Source: Pedobacter jejuensis
GTDB taxonomy: Bacteria; Bacteroidota; Bacteroidia; Sphingobacteriales; Sphingobacteriaceae
NCBI RefSeq assembly: GCF_003725795.1
Contig: NZ_RBEE01000044.1
Location: forward strand, 62,001 to 126,000
DNA: 64,000 nucleotides
Direction of reading: 5' to 3'
Shown piece after piece: positions 9,583-17,558 of this stretch (position 1 is the stretch's first letter; every line of letters begins with the position of its first letter). Below the pieces are notes generated by a model, which saw only the letters and a list, made by a program, of their open reading frames with translations, did not search any database and had not been told where the DNA came from. Position numbers and translations under genes: made by a program.

Positions 9583-9750
9583 TTAATGTTCGAAAGATTT
9601 TACTATGGCGCCAAAAATTATCATAACCATAAATGTAAAAATCAATAGATGAATGGGTGTAAGTTTTATTCGAAATCGGGTCACTTTTTTAGGGTGACCC
9701 CAATGTTGCAGTTTATTTTCCGCAGCTATGATATTAGTTTCTTCTAACAT
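9583..9750 (-). CDS. Small single-span membrane protein upstream of kup
   Basis: This 55-residue product has a short charged N-terminal part (MLEETNIIAAENKLQHWG, then a basic KKVTRFRIK) followed by one hydrophobic helix (PIHLLIFTFMVMIIFGAIV) and a short tail. The frame extends upstream to 9804, but the extra residues look like untranslated leader, so the ATG at 9750 is preferred. It ends 55 bp before kup and faces the same way. I do not recognise a family. A helper or regulatory peptide of the K+ transporter is a guess; the gene itself is plausible but not certain. Confidence 0.45.
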   Translation of the reverse strand: MLEETNIIAAENKLQHWGHPKKVTRFRIKLTPIHLLIFTFMVMIIFGAIVKSFEH

Positions 9751-10029
9751 ATAAATGAATTTACAAGCCATTAACAATGAGCATACCACAAATTGAAAAT
9801 ACACATAATATCCTGACTATCAATATTATAATAAGATACCGCATCTTTAAAAAGCTATTAAGCCTACCAAAATGGAAAGTAATTTTTCAATTTGAAAGGC
9901 AAAATGTTATAAATTGGATTGCCAACAAATCGAAATATTAATTTAGTTAGTTTTTTTGAAGTTGATAACATTGCCCTTCGATATTTGGGCTTGAATACTT
10001 TCGATTGAAATAGTTACAGGCATTTTTTA

Positions 10030-10063
10030 TAAATAAAAAGCCCCACTCGGACGGAGTGGGGCT
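10030..10063 (-). terminator. Intrinsic terminator of tRNA-Asn
   Basis: AGCCCCACTC and GAGTGGGGCT form a perfect 10-bp stem with a 5-nt loop. On the minus strand the stem is followed by CTTTTTATTTAT. It sits just downstream of the tRNA. Confidence 0.8.
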
Positions 10064-10080
10064 AGCTGATTGATCATCAG

Positions 10081-10154
10081 CTCCCTCTGCTGGGCTCGAA
10101 CCAGCGACCCTCTGATTAACAGTCAGATGCTCTAACCAGCTGAGCTAAGAAGGA
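10081..10154 (-). tRNA. tRNA-Asn (anticodon GTT)
   Basis: The minus strand folds as a full cloverleaf. The acceptor stem pairs TCCTTCT with AGAGGGA, the D-arm begins GCTCAGCTGGTTAGAGC, the anticodon arm is TCTGA-CTGTTAA-TCAGA giving anticodon GTT, and the T-arm reads GCTGG-TTCGAGC-CCAGC. The 3' CCA is not encoded. A strong terminator follows. No integrase or duplicated 3' end was seen beside it. Confidence 0.97.
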
Positions 10155-10298
10155 GTACTGGTTATTCCTAAAACGAGGTTATTGATGCTTTGCAGCGTAA
10201 ATACCCTTGTTCGTTTTGGGAATGCAATATTAGGGCTTTTAAATTATTTATGCAATATTTGCAGTAAAATATTTTAAAAAAAATTCAAATTAATATAT

Positions 10299-11222
10299 AT
10301 GAGCCTGATAATCATAGGTACTGTAGCTTTTGATGCTATTGAAACTCCATTCGGAAAAACAGATAAAATAGTGGGTGGCGCTGCAACATACGCTAGTTTA
10401 GCTGCATCGTACTTTTATAATAAGACTAAAATAGTAGCCGTAGTTGGCGATGATTTCCAACAAGCGGATATTGATACCTTTAAAGAACATGGAATTGATA
10501 CCGAAGGATTGCAAATAAAAGCAGGCGAAAAATCATTCTTTTGGTCGGGAAAATACCATAACGACATGAACAGTCGCGATACTTTAATTACAGAATTAAA
10601 CGTATTGGAAAATTTCGACCCGATTATCCCAGAAAGTTATCAGGATTGTGAGTATTTGATGTTAGGTAACCTCACACCTCAAGTGCAGCAAACTGTAATT
10701 AAGCGACTTAAGAATCGTCCGAAATTGATTGTAATGGATACCATGAACTTTTGGATGGACATTATGATGGATGATTTGCTAGAAACCATCAAAATGGTAG
10801 ATGTTTTAACCATTAATGATGCTGAAGCACGTCAATTATCTGGAGAATATTCTTTAGTTAAAGCAGCGAGAAAAATCCTTGCAATGGGCCCTAAATACCT
10901 GATTATTAAAAAAGGCGAGCATGGTGCATTGCTATTTCATGAAGATCAGATTTTTTCTGCTCCGGCTTTACCATTAGCAGATGTTTTCGACCCAACAGGT
11001 GCCGGCGATAGTTTTGCAGGTGGTTTTATAGGCTACATGGCAAAAGTTCAAGAAGTAAACTTTCACAACATGAAAAATGCAATTATTTATGGTTCGGCGT
11101 TGGCATCTTTCTGCGTAGAAAAATTTGGAACAGAAAAATTATTAAACCTCACTGCCGAAGAAGTTTCAGAAAGAATTCAGGAATTTATTAAATTGAGCGC
11201 CTTTACAATAGAAGTTGAATAA
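10299..11222 (+). CDS. PfkB/ribokinase-family sugar kinase
   Basis: The 307-residue protein has the ribokinase fold. Near the N-terminus the substrate region reads IIGTVAFDAIETPFG with GGAATYAS (residues 26-33). The ATP-site signature DPTGAGDSFAGG lies at 231-242 with the catalytic base D237. Family members phosphorylate sugars or nucleosides with ATP in the cytosol; the substrate here cannot be read off. The gene stands alone between tRNA-Asn and a convergent cytochrome b5-like gene, from which it is separated by a bidirectional hairpin. Confidence 0.92.
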   Translation: MSLIIIGTVAFDAIETPFGKTDKIVGGAATYASLAASYFYNKTKIVAVVGDDFQQADIDTFKEHGIDTEGLQIKAGEKSFFWSGKYHNDMNSRDTLITELNVLENFDPIIPESYQDCEYLMLGNLTPQVQQTVIKRLKNRPKLIVMDTMNFWMDIMMDDLLETIKMVDVLTINDAEARQLSGEYSLVKAARKILAMGPKYLIIKKGEHGALLFHEDQIFSAPALPLADVFDPTGAGDSFAGGFIGYMAKVQEVNFHNMKNAIIYGSALASFCVEKFGTEKLLNLTAEEVSERIQEFIKLSAFTIEVE

Positions 11223-11234
11223 TTATCTATCATA

Positions 11235-11280
11235 ATAGCTGCAGGTTTGAGGTAAAAATCTTTAATCTGCAGCTATTTTA
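11235..11280. terminator. Bidirectional terminator between pfkB-type gene and cytochrome b5-like gene
   Basis: ATAGCTGCAG (11235-11244) pairs perfectly with CTGCAGCTAT (11267-11276), with a T-run on the plus side (TTTTATTTTT) and A/T-rich sequence on the other. The right arm overlaps the stop codon of the minus-strand gene. Confidence 0.7.
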
Positions 11281-11506
11281 TTTTTCCAATCGGCACAAAT
11301 TTTTCGAAAACAGCATCGGTATGTGGTGCATCCGGCAGCTCATCAGTTAAATCCTGCCCTGCCCAATGTTCGTAATGTTTCCCGTTTCGCCACAATCTAC
11401 TTTCGGTCATATCATAAATAAAACCTTTGTAGGCTACCCAAATTTGAGGTTTGTCTTGTCCGTTTCGTAAAGCTAGCTGTTGTTTGGTATAAGCTGGTAA
11501 ATCCAT
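11273..11506 (-). CDS. Cytochrome b5-like heme/steroid-binding domain protein
   Basis: This 77-residue protein is one cytochrome b5-like domain. The hallmark stretch is WVAYKGFIYDMTESRLW (about 23-39), followed by GKHYEHWAGQDLTDELPDAPH (split here: His at about 43 and 62 are candidate heme ligands) and a final VFEKFVPIGKI. Stand-alone bacterial members are common and mostly uncharacterised; electron transfer or small-ligand binding is likely. It has no signal peptide, so it should be cytosolic. It is convergent with the PfkB gene and shares a terminator. Confidence 0.85.
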   Translation of the reverse strand: MDLPAYTKQQLALRNGQDKPQIWVAYKGFIYDMTESRLWRNGKHYEHWAGQDLTDELPDAPHTDAVFEKFVPIGKIK

Positions 11507-11528
11507 GTCAATAAATATTTGATACTAG

Positions 11529-12243
11529 TTTTTTGAAGCGCAATGCTGCTGCAAAACAATTAATTTCTTCCCGCTTTTCACTTTTACGCTTCGCTGCCTC
11601 GTTCCTCGTTGCTGCAGGGTAACGTTTCAATCGGGGCTACTGGCTAATTTCGCATTTCATTTTAATGGTTGCATGGCGCAGAACATTGTTTGTAAACCTG
11701 ATTGCAATGAAAAGCCCCAATTTTTCATTGGGCTTGTAATGTAAAGCAGGACTGAAAACCTACAAGAACCACCCACCTTTCGTTTCCAAATTATTAAATA
11801 ATCTCCTTTAAAAATACTTTGATTTTAAAATTCCAATTAAACATTTTAAACTGTTTTTTGAAGCGCAATGCTACTGCAAAACAATTAATTTCTACCCGCT
11901 TTTCACTTTTACGCTTCGCTGTCTCGTTCCTCGTTGCTGCAGGGTAACGTTTCAATCGGGGCTATTGGCTAAACCCGTAATTCATTTTAATGGTTGCATG
12001 GCGCAGAACATTGTTTGTAAACCTGATTGCAATGAAAAGCCCGCGAACCGATTTTTCATCGGGAGCGGCTTGTAATGGAAAGCAGGACTGAAAACCTCCA
12101 AGAACCACCCACCTTTCATTTCCAAATCATTAAACAATCTCTTATACGAATGCTTTTTTGAAGCGCAATGCTTCTGCAAAACAAAGCAGGACTGAAAACC
12201 TCCAAGAACCACTCACCTTTCGTTTCCAAATAAATAAGCAATC
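11529..12243. repeat. Array of three direct copies of a structured ~300-bp intergenic repeat
   Basis: Three copies start at about 11529, 11853 and 12153, each with TTTTTTGAAGCGCAATGC. Copies 1 and 2 are near-identical over about 285 bp, apart from a hairpin near the middle that differs yet still pairs: AAGCCC-CAAT/ATTG-GGCTT in copy 1, and a longer AAGCC-CCGAT/ATCGG-GGCTT version in copy 2. Copy 3 lacks the whole centre, jumping from TGCAAAACAA to AGCAGGACTG. On the minus strand each full copy holds a TAGCCCCGATTGAA...AAGCGGG frame that also occurs near 15.5 and 53.9-54.2 kb. No gene lies within 11507-12281. Confidence 0.85.
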
Positions 12244-12281
12244 ACAACAATACTCGCCTAACTTTCAAAAATTACGATAAC

Positions 12282-12974
12282 CTAAACAATCGCTTTTACA
12301 ACAGCTCTACTTTTAAAAAATTCGTAAAGATATATATTCATTAAAAGTAATGCCATTAAATAGAAATGATCTTCGAAAGGAATGGTTCCAACCCTGAAGC
12401 CAAGATTTTCATTATTATTATATAGCACAACAGGAATTGCTGTTAAATATCCGTTTACAATGTAAAATGGAATTAATGCAACCAGATATGCCCGGTAAAA
12501 TTTAAACATTAACCTAAACTGAACATTAACATATTCTACATAAGCCAAAACCAGGAGTAAAAACCCAAAATTAATAACGGTGTACCACCTGTTGTAACCT
12601 AAGAAAAGCATTGCCACACAAAGGCCTAAAAATAGATTACTCAAAGAGAAACTATATTTCTGCAAGCTATCTTTCGGGAAATAGGCATTTAGGCATTCGT
12701 AAATAAAAACGCAAGCATAAGGAACGGTTAAAAAGAAAAGTATTTCTTCGAGCGGTAAGCCAAAAAAACGTATTCCTACTATATAATCCGGGTTAAATGA
12801 CCATACATTTAGCTTAACGAAAAGCAAATCCCAAATTAAAAAGACTAAGCCTGTTATTAAAATTGCAGGCAAAACAAATTTCCACTTGCTAAAGAAATGC
12901 ACTTTTTTATCAAAAGACAAAACCAAAGGAAAAAAAATTACCGCAATATTTATGAGTAAATAGATATATGTCAT
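12282..12974 (-). CDS. Lycopene cyclase (fused heterodimer-type, CrtYcd-like)
   Basis: The 230-residue integral membrane protein has about six to seven hydrophobic helices arranged as two lycopene cyclase domains. The first repeat is clear: VWSFNPDYIVG followed by FGLPLEEILFFLTVPYACVFIYE (split motif, residues about 57-93), where the paired glutamates are the conserved catalytic-type residues. The second half (about 120-225) repeats the pattern with PFEDHFYLMALLLMN. It closes the ends of lycopene to beta-rings. The start codon directly abuts the stop codon of the upstream exported-protein gene, so the two are translated as a pair; crtI lies divergently beyond that. Confidence 0.85.
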   Translation of the reverse strand: MTYIYLLINIAVIFFPLVLSFDKKVHFFSKWKFVLPAILITGLVFLIWDLLFVKLNVWSFNPDYIVGIRFFGLPLEEILFFLTVPYACVFIYECLNAYFPKDSLQKYSFSLSNLFLGLCVAMLFLGYNRWYTVINFGFLLLVLAYVEYVNVQFRLMFKFYRAYLVALIPFYIVNGYLTAIPVVLYNNNENLGFRVGTIPFEDHFYLMALLLMNIYLYEFFKSRAVVKAIV

Positions 12975-13505
12975 TTAAATAAATTTCTTTAAAACTTTAA
13001 CTTCATCGGCAGTACATCGCTTACTATCAATCATAAACTTTGCAACATTTTTAATTAAATCTTTATCGGCAACCCCAAAATTGTTGTTTTGATAATGCTT
13101 AACAATTTCCTTTTTATCTACAGCCAAATCTTTACTAAAACCTAAAAAAGATGGCGTGAAGTGTTCAATAGAGAAACGCATAAAACGGATTTCCATATTT
13201 TCCTTATCCAAATTAATTGCTTTCTGCATGGTTTGCAGCGACTCCTTAATGTATTTTATTTTATTATAAGGATTCCAGGAGTGTTTAGCTTTTAAGGCTT
13301 CTAAAGTGCCAGCATAAGCGGTAATTAATCCGGTTTTATTTGGGTATTTATTTAATTTATCCCAAAGATTATTGGTCAGTTTCGAATCATCAACGGCCTT
13401 TATTAAATCGGCCTTTAATTCGGTTATTTCTTTTGGTGAGAGTTGTGCTTTGCAAATGGTGATGGAAGCAAAAAGCAATAGTATTACAAATCGTAGTTTA
13501 ATCAT
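12975..13505 (-). CDS. Exported protein of unknown function in the carotenoid island
   Basis: This 176-residue protein starts with a signal peptide (MIKLRFVILLLFASITICKAQ) and is then mostly alpha-helical and lysine-rich, with a tetratricopeptide-like feel (NPYNKIKYIKESLQTMQKAI, LDKENMEIRFMRF). The ATG at 13505 is chosen over one four codons earlier because it fits the signal peptide. Its stop touches the start of the lycopene cyclase gene, indicating co-translation. I do not recognise a named family. Its place suggests a link to carotenoid production or membrane localisation, which is inference only. Confidence 0.8.
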   Translation of the reverse strand: MIKLRFVILLLFASITICKAQLSPKEITELKADLIKAVDDSKLTNNLWDKLNKYPNKTGLITAYAGTLEALKAKHSWNPYNKIKYIKESLQTMQKAINLDKENMEIRFMRFSIEHFTPSFLGFSKDLAVDKKEIVKHYQNNNFGVADKDLIKNVAKFMIDSKRCTADEVKVLKKFI

Positions 13506-13670
13506 GTGTTGCGCCAAAGGTAATAAAACCGAACGGATTACTAATTATGGATATTTAATAGGCTAAAATATCAATATTTTACAAAAATACGCTGTTACGA
13601 GTAGTAGATATTATACCCAAAATCATAATTCCATAAAAAAATATTGCCGAAAAATCCCTTTCTTTATACA

Positions 13671-15152
13671 ATGGATAAAAAACCTATAGTAACCATCATT
13701 GGAGCAGGTTTTGCGGGCTTATCCGCTGCCGCTTTATTGGCTAAAGATGGTTTCGATGTTACAGTTATTGAAAAAAATGAAATGGCTGGCGGAAGAGCCA
13801 GAACCTGGGAAAAAGATGGTTTTTTATTTGATATGGGACCAAGCTGGTATTGGATGCCTGACGTTTTTGAAAACTATTATCAAATATTCGGCAAAACTGC
13901 AGCCGATTTCTATGAACTAAAAAGATTAAGTCCATCTTACCGAATTTATTTTGGTAAAGATGATACCATGGATGTTCCATCTAGCTTGCAAAATTTGTAT
14001 CAACTTTTCGAAGATTTAGAGCCGGGCAGCAGTAAAAATTTAGATTCCTTTTTAGCACAGGCAAAATACAAATACGATGTTGGGATGAATGAGTATGTTT
14101 TCAAACCATCGCATAGTGTTATGGAGTATTTCGACCCAAGACTAGCAGTAAGTGGCATAAAGCTGCAATTGCTTGGAAACATGCGTAAACATGTACACCA
14201 GCTTTTTAAAAATGAGAAATTAAGAAAACTATTAGAGTTTCCTGTATTGTTTTTAGGTGCCACACCTCAAAATACACCAGCTTTGTACAGTTTAATGAAC
14301 TATGCCGATTTAGTTTTAGGAACATGGTATCCGCTTGGTGGCATGCATAAAATTGTTGAAGCCATGCAAACCATTGCCGAAGAACAAGGTGTTAAGTTTA
14401 TTTTTAACACTGAAGTAACTAAAATTGAGGTAAAAAATAATATTGCCGAAGAAATTATAACCAATAAGGGAAATTTTAAAACAGATTTTGTTGTTGGCAA
14501 TGCCGACTATCATCATATTGAGCAACAACTTTTAGATAAACCATTTAGGAAATACGATGAAAAATATTGGGATGAACGGACCATGGCGCCATCTTGCCTA
14601 CTTTTTTATATTGGTTTAAATAAAAAGTTAAATAATATTCTTCACCATAATTTATTCTTCGATGAAAATTTTGATGAACATGCAGAAGAAATATATACCG
14701 AACCTAAATGGCCAACTAAACCACTATTTTATGCTTGTTGCCCGTCTGTTACCGATTTAAGTGTTGCACCAGAAGGTTGCGAAAACTTGTTTTTTTTGAT
14801 TCCGATTGCACCTGATTTGGAAGATAGCGAAAGCAAAAGAGAAGAATACTTTAACTTACTGGTAAAACGCTTTAAAGATTTAACCGGAAACGATATCAGT
14901 GATAGCATTATATTTAAACGAAGTTATGCCATGAATGATTTTGTTGAAGACTACCATGCATTTAAAGGTAATGCGTATGGATTAGCAAACACATTGAAAC
15001 AGACGGCTTTCCTTAAGCCTAGCATGAAAAGTAAGGTAACAAATTTTTTATATACTGGCCAACTTACCGTTCCAGGTCCTGGTGTACCGCCTGCAATCAT
15101 ATCTGGACAAGTGGTTGCAAAAGAAATAAAAAAAAAGTTAAAAAAAGCTTGA
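13671..15152 (+). CDS. crtI: Phytoene desaturase (CrtI-type)
   Basis: The 493-residue flavoprotein begins with a dinucleotide-binding motif (VTIIGAGFAGLSAAALLAKDG with the following acidic residue in VIEKNEMAGGRA, about 5-37). The C-terminal FAD motif reads LYTGQLTVPGPGVPPAIISGQVVAKEI (split, about 463-488), typical of CrtI. It introduces double bonds into phytoene to make neurosporene or lycopene at the membrane. The ATG at 13671 is used rather than a TTG nine codons upstream. It is divergent from the lycopene cyclase pair, sharing a 165-bp promoter region. The phytoene synthase gene often found next to it is absent; repeats follow instead. Confidence 0.93.
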   Translation: MDKKPIVTIIGAGFAGLSAAALLAKDGFDVTVIEKNEMAGGRARTWEKDGFLFDMGPSWYWMPDVFENYYQIFGKTAADFYELKRLSPSYRIYFGKDDTMDVPSSLQNLYQLFEDLEPGSSKNLDSFLAQAKYKYDVGMNEYVFKPSHSVMEYFDPRLAVSGIKLQLLGNMRKHVHQLFKNEKLRKLLEFPVLFLGATPQNTPALYSLMNYADLVLGTWYPLGGMHKIVEAMQTIAEEQGVKFIFNTEVTKIEVKNNIAEEIITNKGNFKTDFVVGNADYHHIEQQLLDKPFRKYDEKYWDERTMAPSCLLFYIGLNKKLNNILHHNLFFDENFDEHAEEIYTEPKWPTKPLFYACCPSVTDLSVAPEGCENLFFLIPIAPDLEDSESKREEYFNLLVKRFKDLTGNDISDSIIFKRSYAMNDFVEDYHAFKGNAYGLANTLKQTAFLKPSMKSKVTNFLYTGQLTVPGPGVPPAIISGQVVAKEIKKKLKKA

Positions 15153-15170
15153 CAAATATAAAATTTCCCT

Positions 15171-15352
15171 TATCTTTATAACCACAAAACAAAAACATTG
15201 CAAAACAACCTTTAAAAGCATTATTAGTTAAGGTTTGCATTTGTTTCGAAATAAGAGAGAAAGACTATTGTTGAAATAAAACATAAGAATCAACTAACCA
15301 AATATATGATAAGCAAAAAGGCCAGGAATTTTTTCCCGGCCTTTTGCTTTTT
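15171..15352 (+). ncRNA. Candidate small RNA between crtI and the repeat pair
   Basis: A good Bacteroidota-type promoter overlaps the end of crtI: TTG at 15149-15151, a 19-nt spacer and TATCTTTA at 15171-15178 (consensus TAnnTTTG). About 130 nt later comes a strong terminator hairpin at 15313-15352. Between them TGCA-AACCTT (15199-15212, with a 4-nt bulge) can pair with AAGGTT-TGCA (15230-15239). There is no convincing reading frame. Together this predicts a transcript of roughly 165 nt. It could instead be only the crtI 3' end; expression data would decide. Confidence 0.45.
15313..15352 (+). terminator. Intrinsic terminator after crtI / candidate small RNA
   Basis: GCAAAAAGGCC pairs with GGCCTTTTGC with one bulged A and an inner CCAGG/CCCGG extension, followed by TTTTT on the plus strand. 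Confidence 0.8.
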
Positions 15353-15411
15353 AAAACGATTAAGATTTCAGGCTTTGTATCGACACAATTCCTAATAACA
15401 ATAATTTATTG

Positions 15412-15676
15412 CCGAATGCCGGGCAACCTTTATTAATTGCACTTAACCAAGTTAAATAGCCCCCGATAGAATGGAATTAATGCTTTTCGATTCTACATCG
15501 AATATGGCATGATAGCGGGACTGCTTCAAAAAATAAGCATTAAATTAACCATAACTCGACGCATGCCAAACAACCTTTATTACTTACACTTAACCAAGTT
15601 AAATAGCCCCGATAGAATGGAATTCCCGTTCTTCGATTATTCATCGAAAACGGAATGGAATGATAGCGGGACTGCT
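15412..15676 (+). repeat. Two direct copies of a ~115-bp hairpin repeat
   Basis: Copies at about 15412-15530 and 15558-15676 share CAACCTTTATTA, CACTTAACCAAGTTAAATAGCC, CCGATAGAATGGAATT and ATAGCGGGACTGC. The hairpin in between differs but pairs in both: copy 1 uses ATGC...TTCGAT/ATCGAA...GCAT, copy 2 uses CCGTT...TTCGAT/ATCGAA..AACGG. The outer CCCG and CGGG boxes can also pair. The rest of 15153-15768 contains the candidate small RNA before the repeats and a terminator after them; no protein gene was seen. Confidence 0.85.
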
Positions 15677-15720
15677 GCGACCGATTAACTACTGCAGCAC
15701 CGCTTAAAAAAAATAAGCAA

Positions 15721-15747
15721 AAAAAACCCTGAAAGTAATTTCAGGGC
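15721..15747 (-). terminator. Intrinsic terminator of the ECF sigma factor gene
   Basis: CCCTGAAA and TTTCAGGG form a stem around AGTAA-type loop bases; on the minus strand it is followed by a run of seven or more T. Confidence 0.8.
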
Positions 15748-15768
15748 CTCAATGTTATAATTGAAATT

Positions 15769-16299
15769 CTATGCCATTTCTGCAATTGCAATATCTTTAG
15801 AATATGTTTTTAAATATTTTTTTAGAATACCACGAGCAACGTGAATACGAGTTTTAACGGTTCCAATTGGAATATTTAACATATCTGCAATTTCGTGATA
15901 TTTAAACCCTTCGAAATAACGGATAAATGGAACATAATATTCTTGTGGCAATTGTGCTAATGCTTTATCAATATCGCCTAATACAAATTTACTTTCAGCT
16001 TGGTTTTTTGTTGCGCTGAAACAAAGATTTGCAGAAGAAATATCTTCGCTTTGGGTAATTAATGTATTTGTTTTAACTAAACGGCGATAGTTATTAATGA
16101 AGGTATTTTTCATGATGGTAAATAACCAACCTTTCAAGTTTGTACCTTCTTTAAATTTGTTGTAGTATGTAATCGCCTTAAGCATCGTATCTTGAACAAG
16201 ATCATTTGCATCTTCAGCATCTTTTGTAAAGTTTAAAGCGTAAGATCTAAGGGATACAGAGTGATGGTTAACTAGATGGTTGAATTCAAATTTGGTCAT
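15769..16299 (-). CDS. ECF-type RNA polymerase sigma factor
   Basis: The 176-residue protein has the two-domain ECF layout. Region 2 (about 10-80) includes DANDLVQDTMLKAI and the -10-binding stretch FTIMKNTFINNYRR. Region 4 (about 110-165) includes ALAQLPQEYYVPFIRYFEG and the helix-turn-helix YHEIADMLNIPIGTVKTRIHVARG. No anti-sigma factor lies next to it. It points toward the carotenoid island, and sigma factors near crtI are common in this group, so control of carotenoid genes is possible but unproven. Its 3' end carries a good terminator. Confidence 0.94.
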   Translation of the reverse strand: MTKFEFNHLVNHHSVSLRSYALNFTKDAEDANDLVQDTMLKAITYYNKFKEGTNLKGWLFTIMKNTFINNYRRLVKTNTLITQSEDISSANLCFSATKNQAESKFVLGDIDKALAQLPQEYYVPFIRYFEGFKYHEIADMLNIPIGTVKTRIHVARGILKKYLKTYSKDIAIAEMA

Positions 16300-16379
16300 G
16301 ATGTTTTAGCTTTAGGGTAAGATTTAAAAAAACAAAAAATTGCGTCTTATTCTTATTAAACCTAAACAAACTTAGTACC

Positions 16380-16404
16380 AAAAATTTTTGGCACGGTGCC
16401 AAAA
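16380..16404 (-). terminator. Intrinsic terminator of murB
   Basis: TTTTGGCAC and GTGCCAAAA form a 9-bp stem around one base, followed on the minus strand by ATTTTTGG. A competing arm GGCACCG at 16421-16427 can pair with CGGTGCC in the same place, so an alternative fold exists. Confidence 0.65.
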
Positions 16405-16433
16405 CCGTAAAACTACCTACGGCACCGTATTCG

Positions 16434-17450
16434 TCACAGTATATTTACCTCACGTTCCAAAGTGACTCCAAAAGTAGACTTTACACTGTCTATAATTTGT
16501 TCAGAAAAATTAAATATTTCTGTGCCAGATGCATTTCCATGATTTACCAAAACCAAAGCCTGATTTTTCCAGGTACCCGTATTTCCCGCAATTTTGCCTT
16601 TATAACCGCACTGTTCTATCAACCAACCAGCGGCCAACTTTACTTTTCCATCTGCTGTTGGGTAGTGAACTACGTCCGGGTGATTGGAAACAACATCTGC
16701 AAATTCATACTTTTCAATTACCGGGTTTTTGAAAAAGCTTCCTGCATTGCCTATCGTTGATGGATCAGGCAATTTACTTACTCTAATATGTGATACCGCA
16801 GCAGAAACATCGGCAATATTGGGCTTTTCGATTCCTCTTTTTTGCAATTCTGTTTCTATTGCTCCATAAGAAGTATTAATGACAGCTTCTGTTTTTAAAT
16901 TAAATGTTACCGAGGTAATAATGTATTTACCTTTTAAATCGCCTTTGAAAATGCTTTCGCGGTAACCAAAATGGCAATCATCATAATTAAATGTTTTAAT
17001 ATTACCAGTTTCGATTTCGAAAGCAGTGCAGCTATGAAAAATATCTTTTAACTCGACGCCATAAGCCCCAATATTTTGAACTGGAGAGGCACCTACTGTA
17101 CCAGGAATTAAGCTTAAGTTTTCAGTACCGGCAAAATTATGCGCAACGCAGTAGTTTACAAAATCATTCCAAACCACTCCTGCTCCTGCTGTAACCTTTA
17201 CCGTATTGCCTTCGATTAATGATTCTATACCAGAGATGCTTATTTTTACAACAAGACCATCATAATCTTGAGTAAATAAAATATTGCTTCCACCACCAAT
17301 AACCAATAGCTTTTGCGTTTTAGTGATATCTTTATTAAATAGAGCTTTTAAATCTTCTACATTAAATATTTCTGCAAAAAATGCTGCCTTTACATCAATT
17401 CCAAAAGTGTTAAATGGTTTAAGAGAAATATTTTGTTGAATCTGAAGCAT
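16434..17450 (-). CDS. murB: UDP-N-acetylenolpyruvoylglucosamine reductase
   Basis: This 338-residue flavoenzyme is a type I (E. coli-like) MurB. The FAD domain shows LLVIGGGSNILF and AGAGVVWNDFVNYC; the NADPH/substrate part shows SLIPGTVGASPVQNIGAYGVE and FGYRESIFK; the C-terminal domain carries NAGSFFKNP, where the Ser protonates the enol intermediate, and AAGWLIEQCGYKG. It makes UDP-MurNAc for peptidoglycan in the cytosol. The ATG at 17450 is preferred to an upstream GTG at 17468, which leaves an N-terminus of usual length. Confidence 0.96.
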   Translation of the reverse strand: MLQIQQNISLKPFNTFGIDVKAAFFAEIFNVEDLKALFNKDITKTQKLLVIGGGSNILFTQDYDGLVVKISISGIESLIEGNTVKVTAGAGVVWNDFVNYCVAHNFAGTENLSLIPGTVGASPVQNIGAYGVELKDIFHSCTAFEIETGNIKTFNYDDCHFGYRESIFKGDLKGKYIITSVTFNLKTEAVINTSYGAIETELQKRGIEKPNIADVSAAVSHIRVSKLPDPSTIGNAGSFFKNPVIEKYEFADVVSNHPDVVHYPTADGKVKLAAGWLIEQCGYKGKIAGNTGTWKNQALVLVNHGNASGTEIFNFSEQIIDSVKSTFGVTLEREVNIL

Positions 17451-17558
17451 AAATTTTGTGTTGTGCACAAAAGTAAAATAAAAATTAAGGTAATTATATA
17501 CAAAGCTAACCTAAGCTTTGAGTAAATGTTTATATTAGTTGTCTAAATTAAAATCATT

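Noticed and set aside
10081-10154. tRNA-Asn as an integration site of a mobile island
   Set aside because: No integrase gene and no duplicated tRNA 3' end were found in the following sequence.
11982-12212. Minus-strand 76-codon frame inside the repeat array
   Set aside because: It consists of repeat sequence and does not continue in the same way through the other copies; no protein features.
16380-16427. GGCACCG-type palindromes as an operator of the ECF sigma factor gene
   Set aside because: The position and the T-run after the stem on the minus strand fit a murB terminator better; a double role cannot be excluded.
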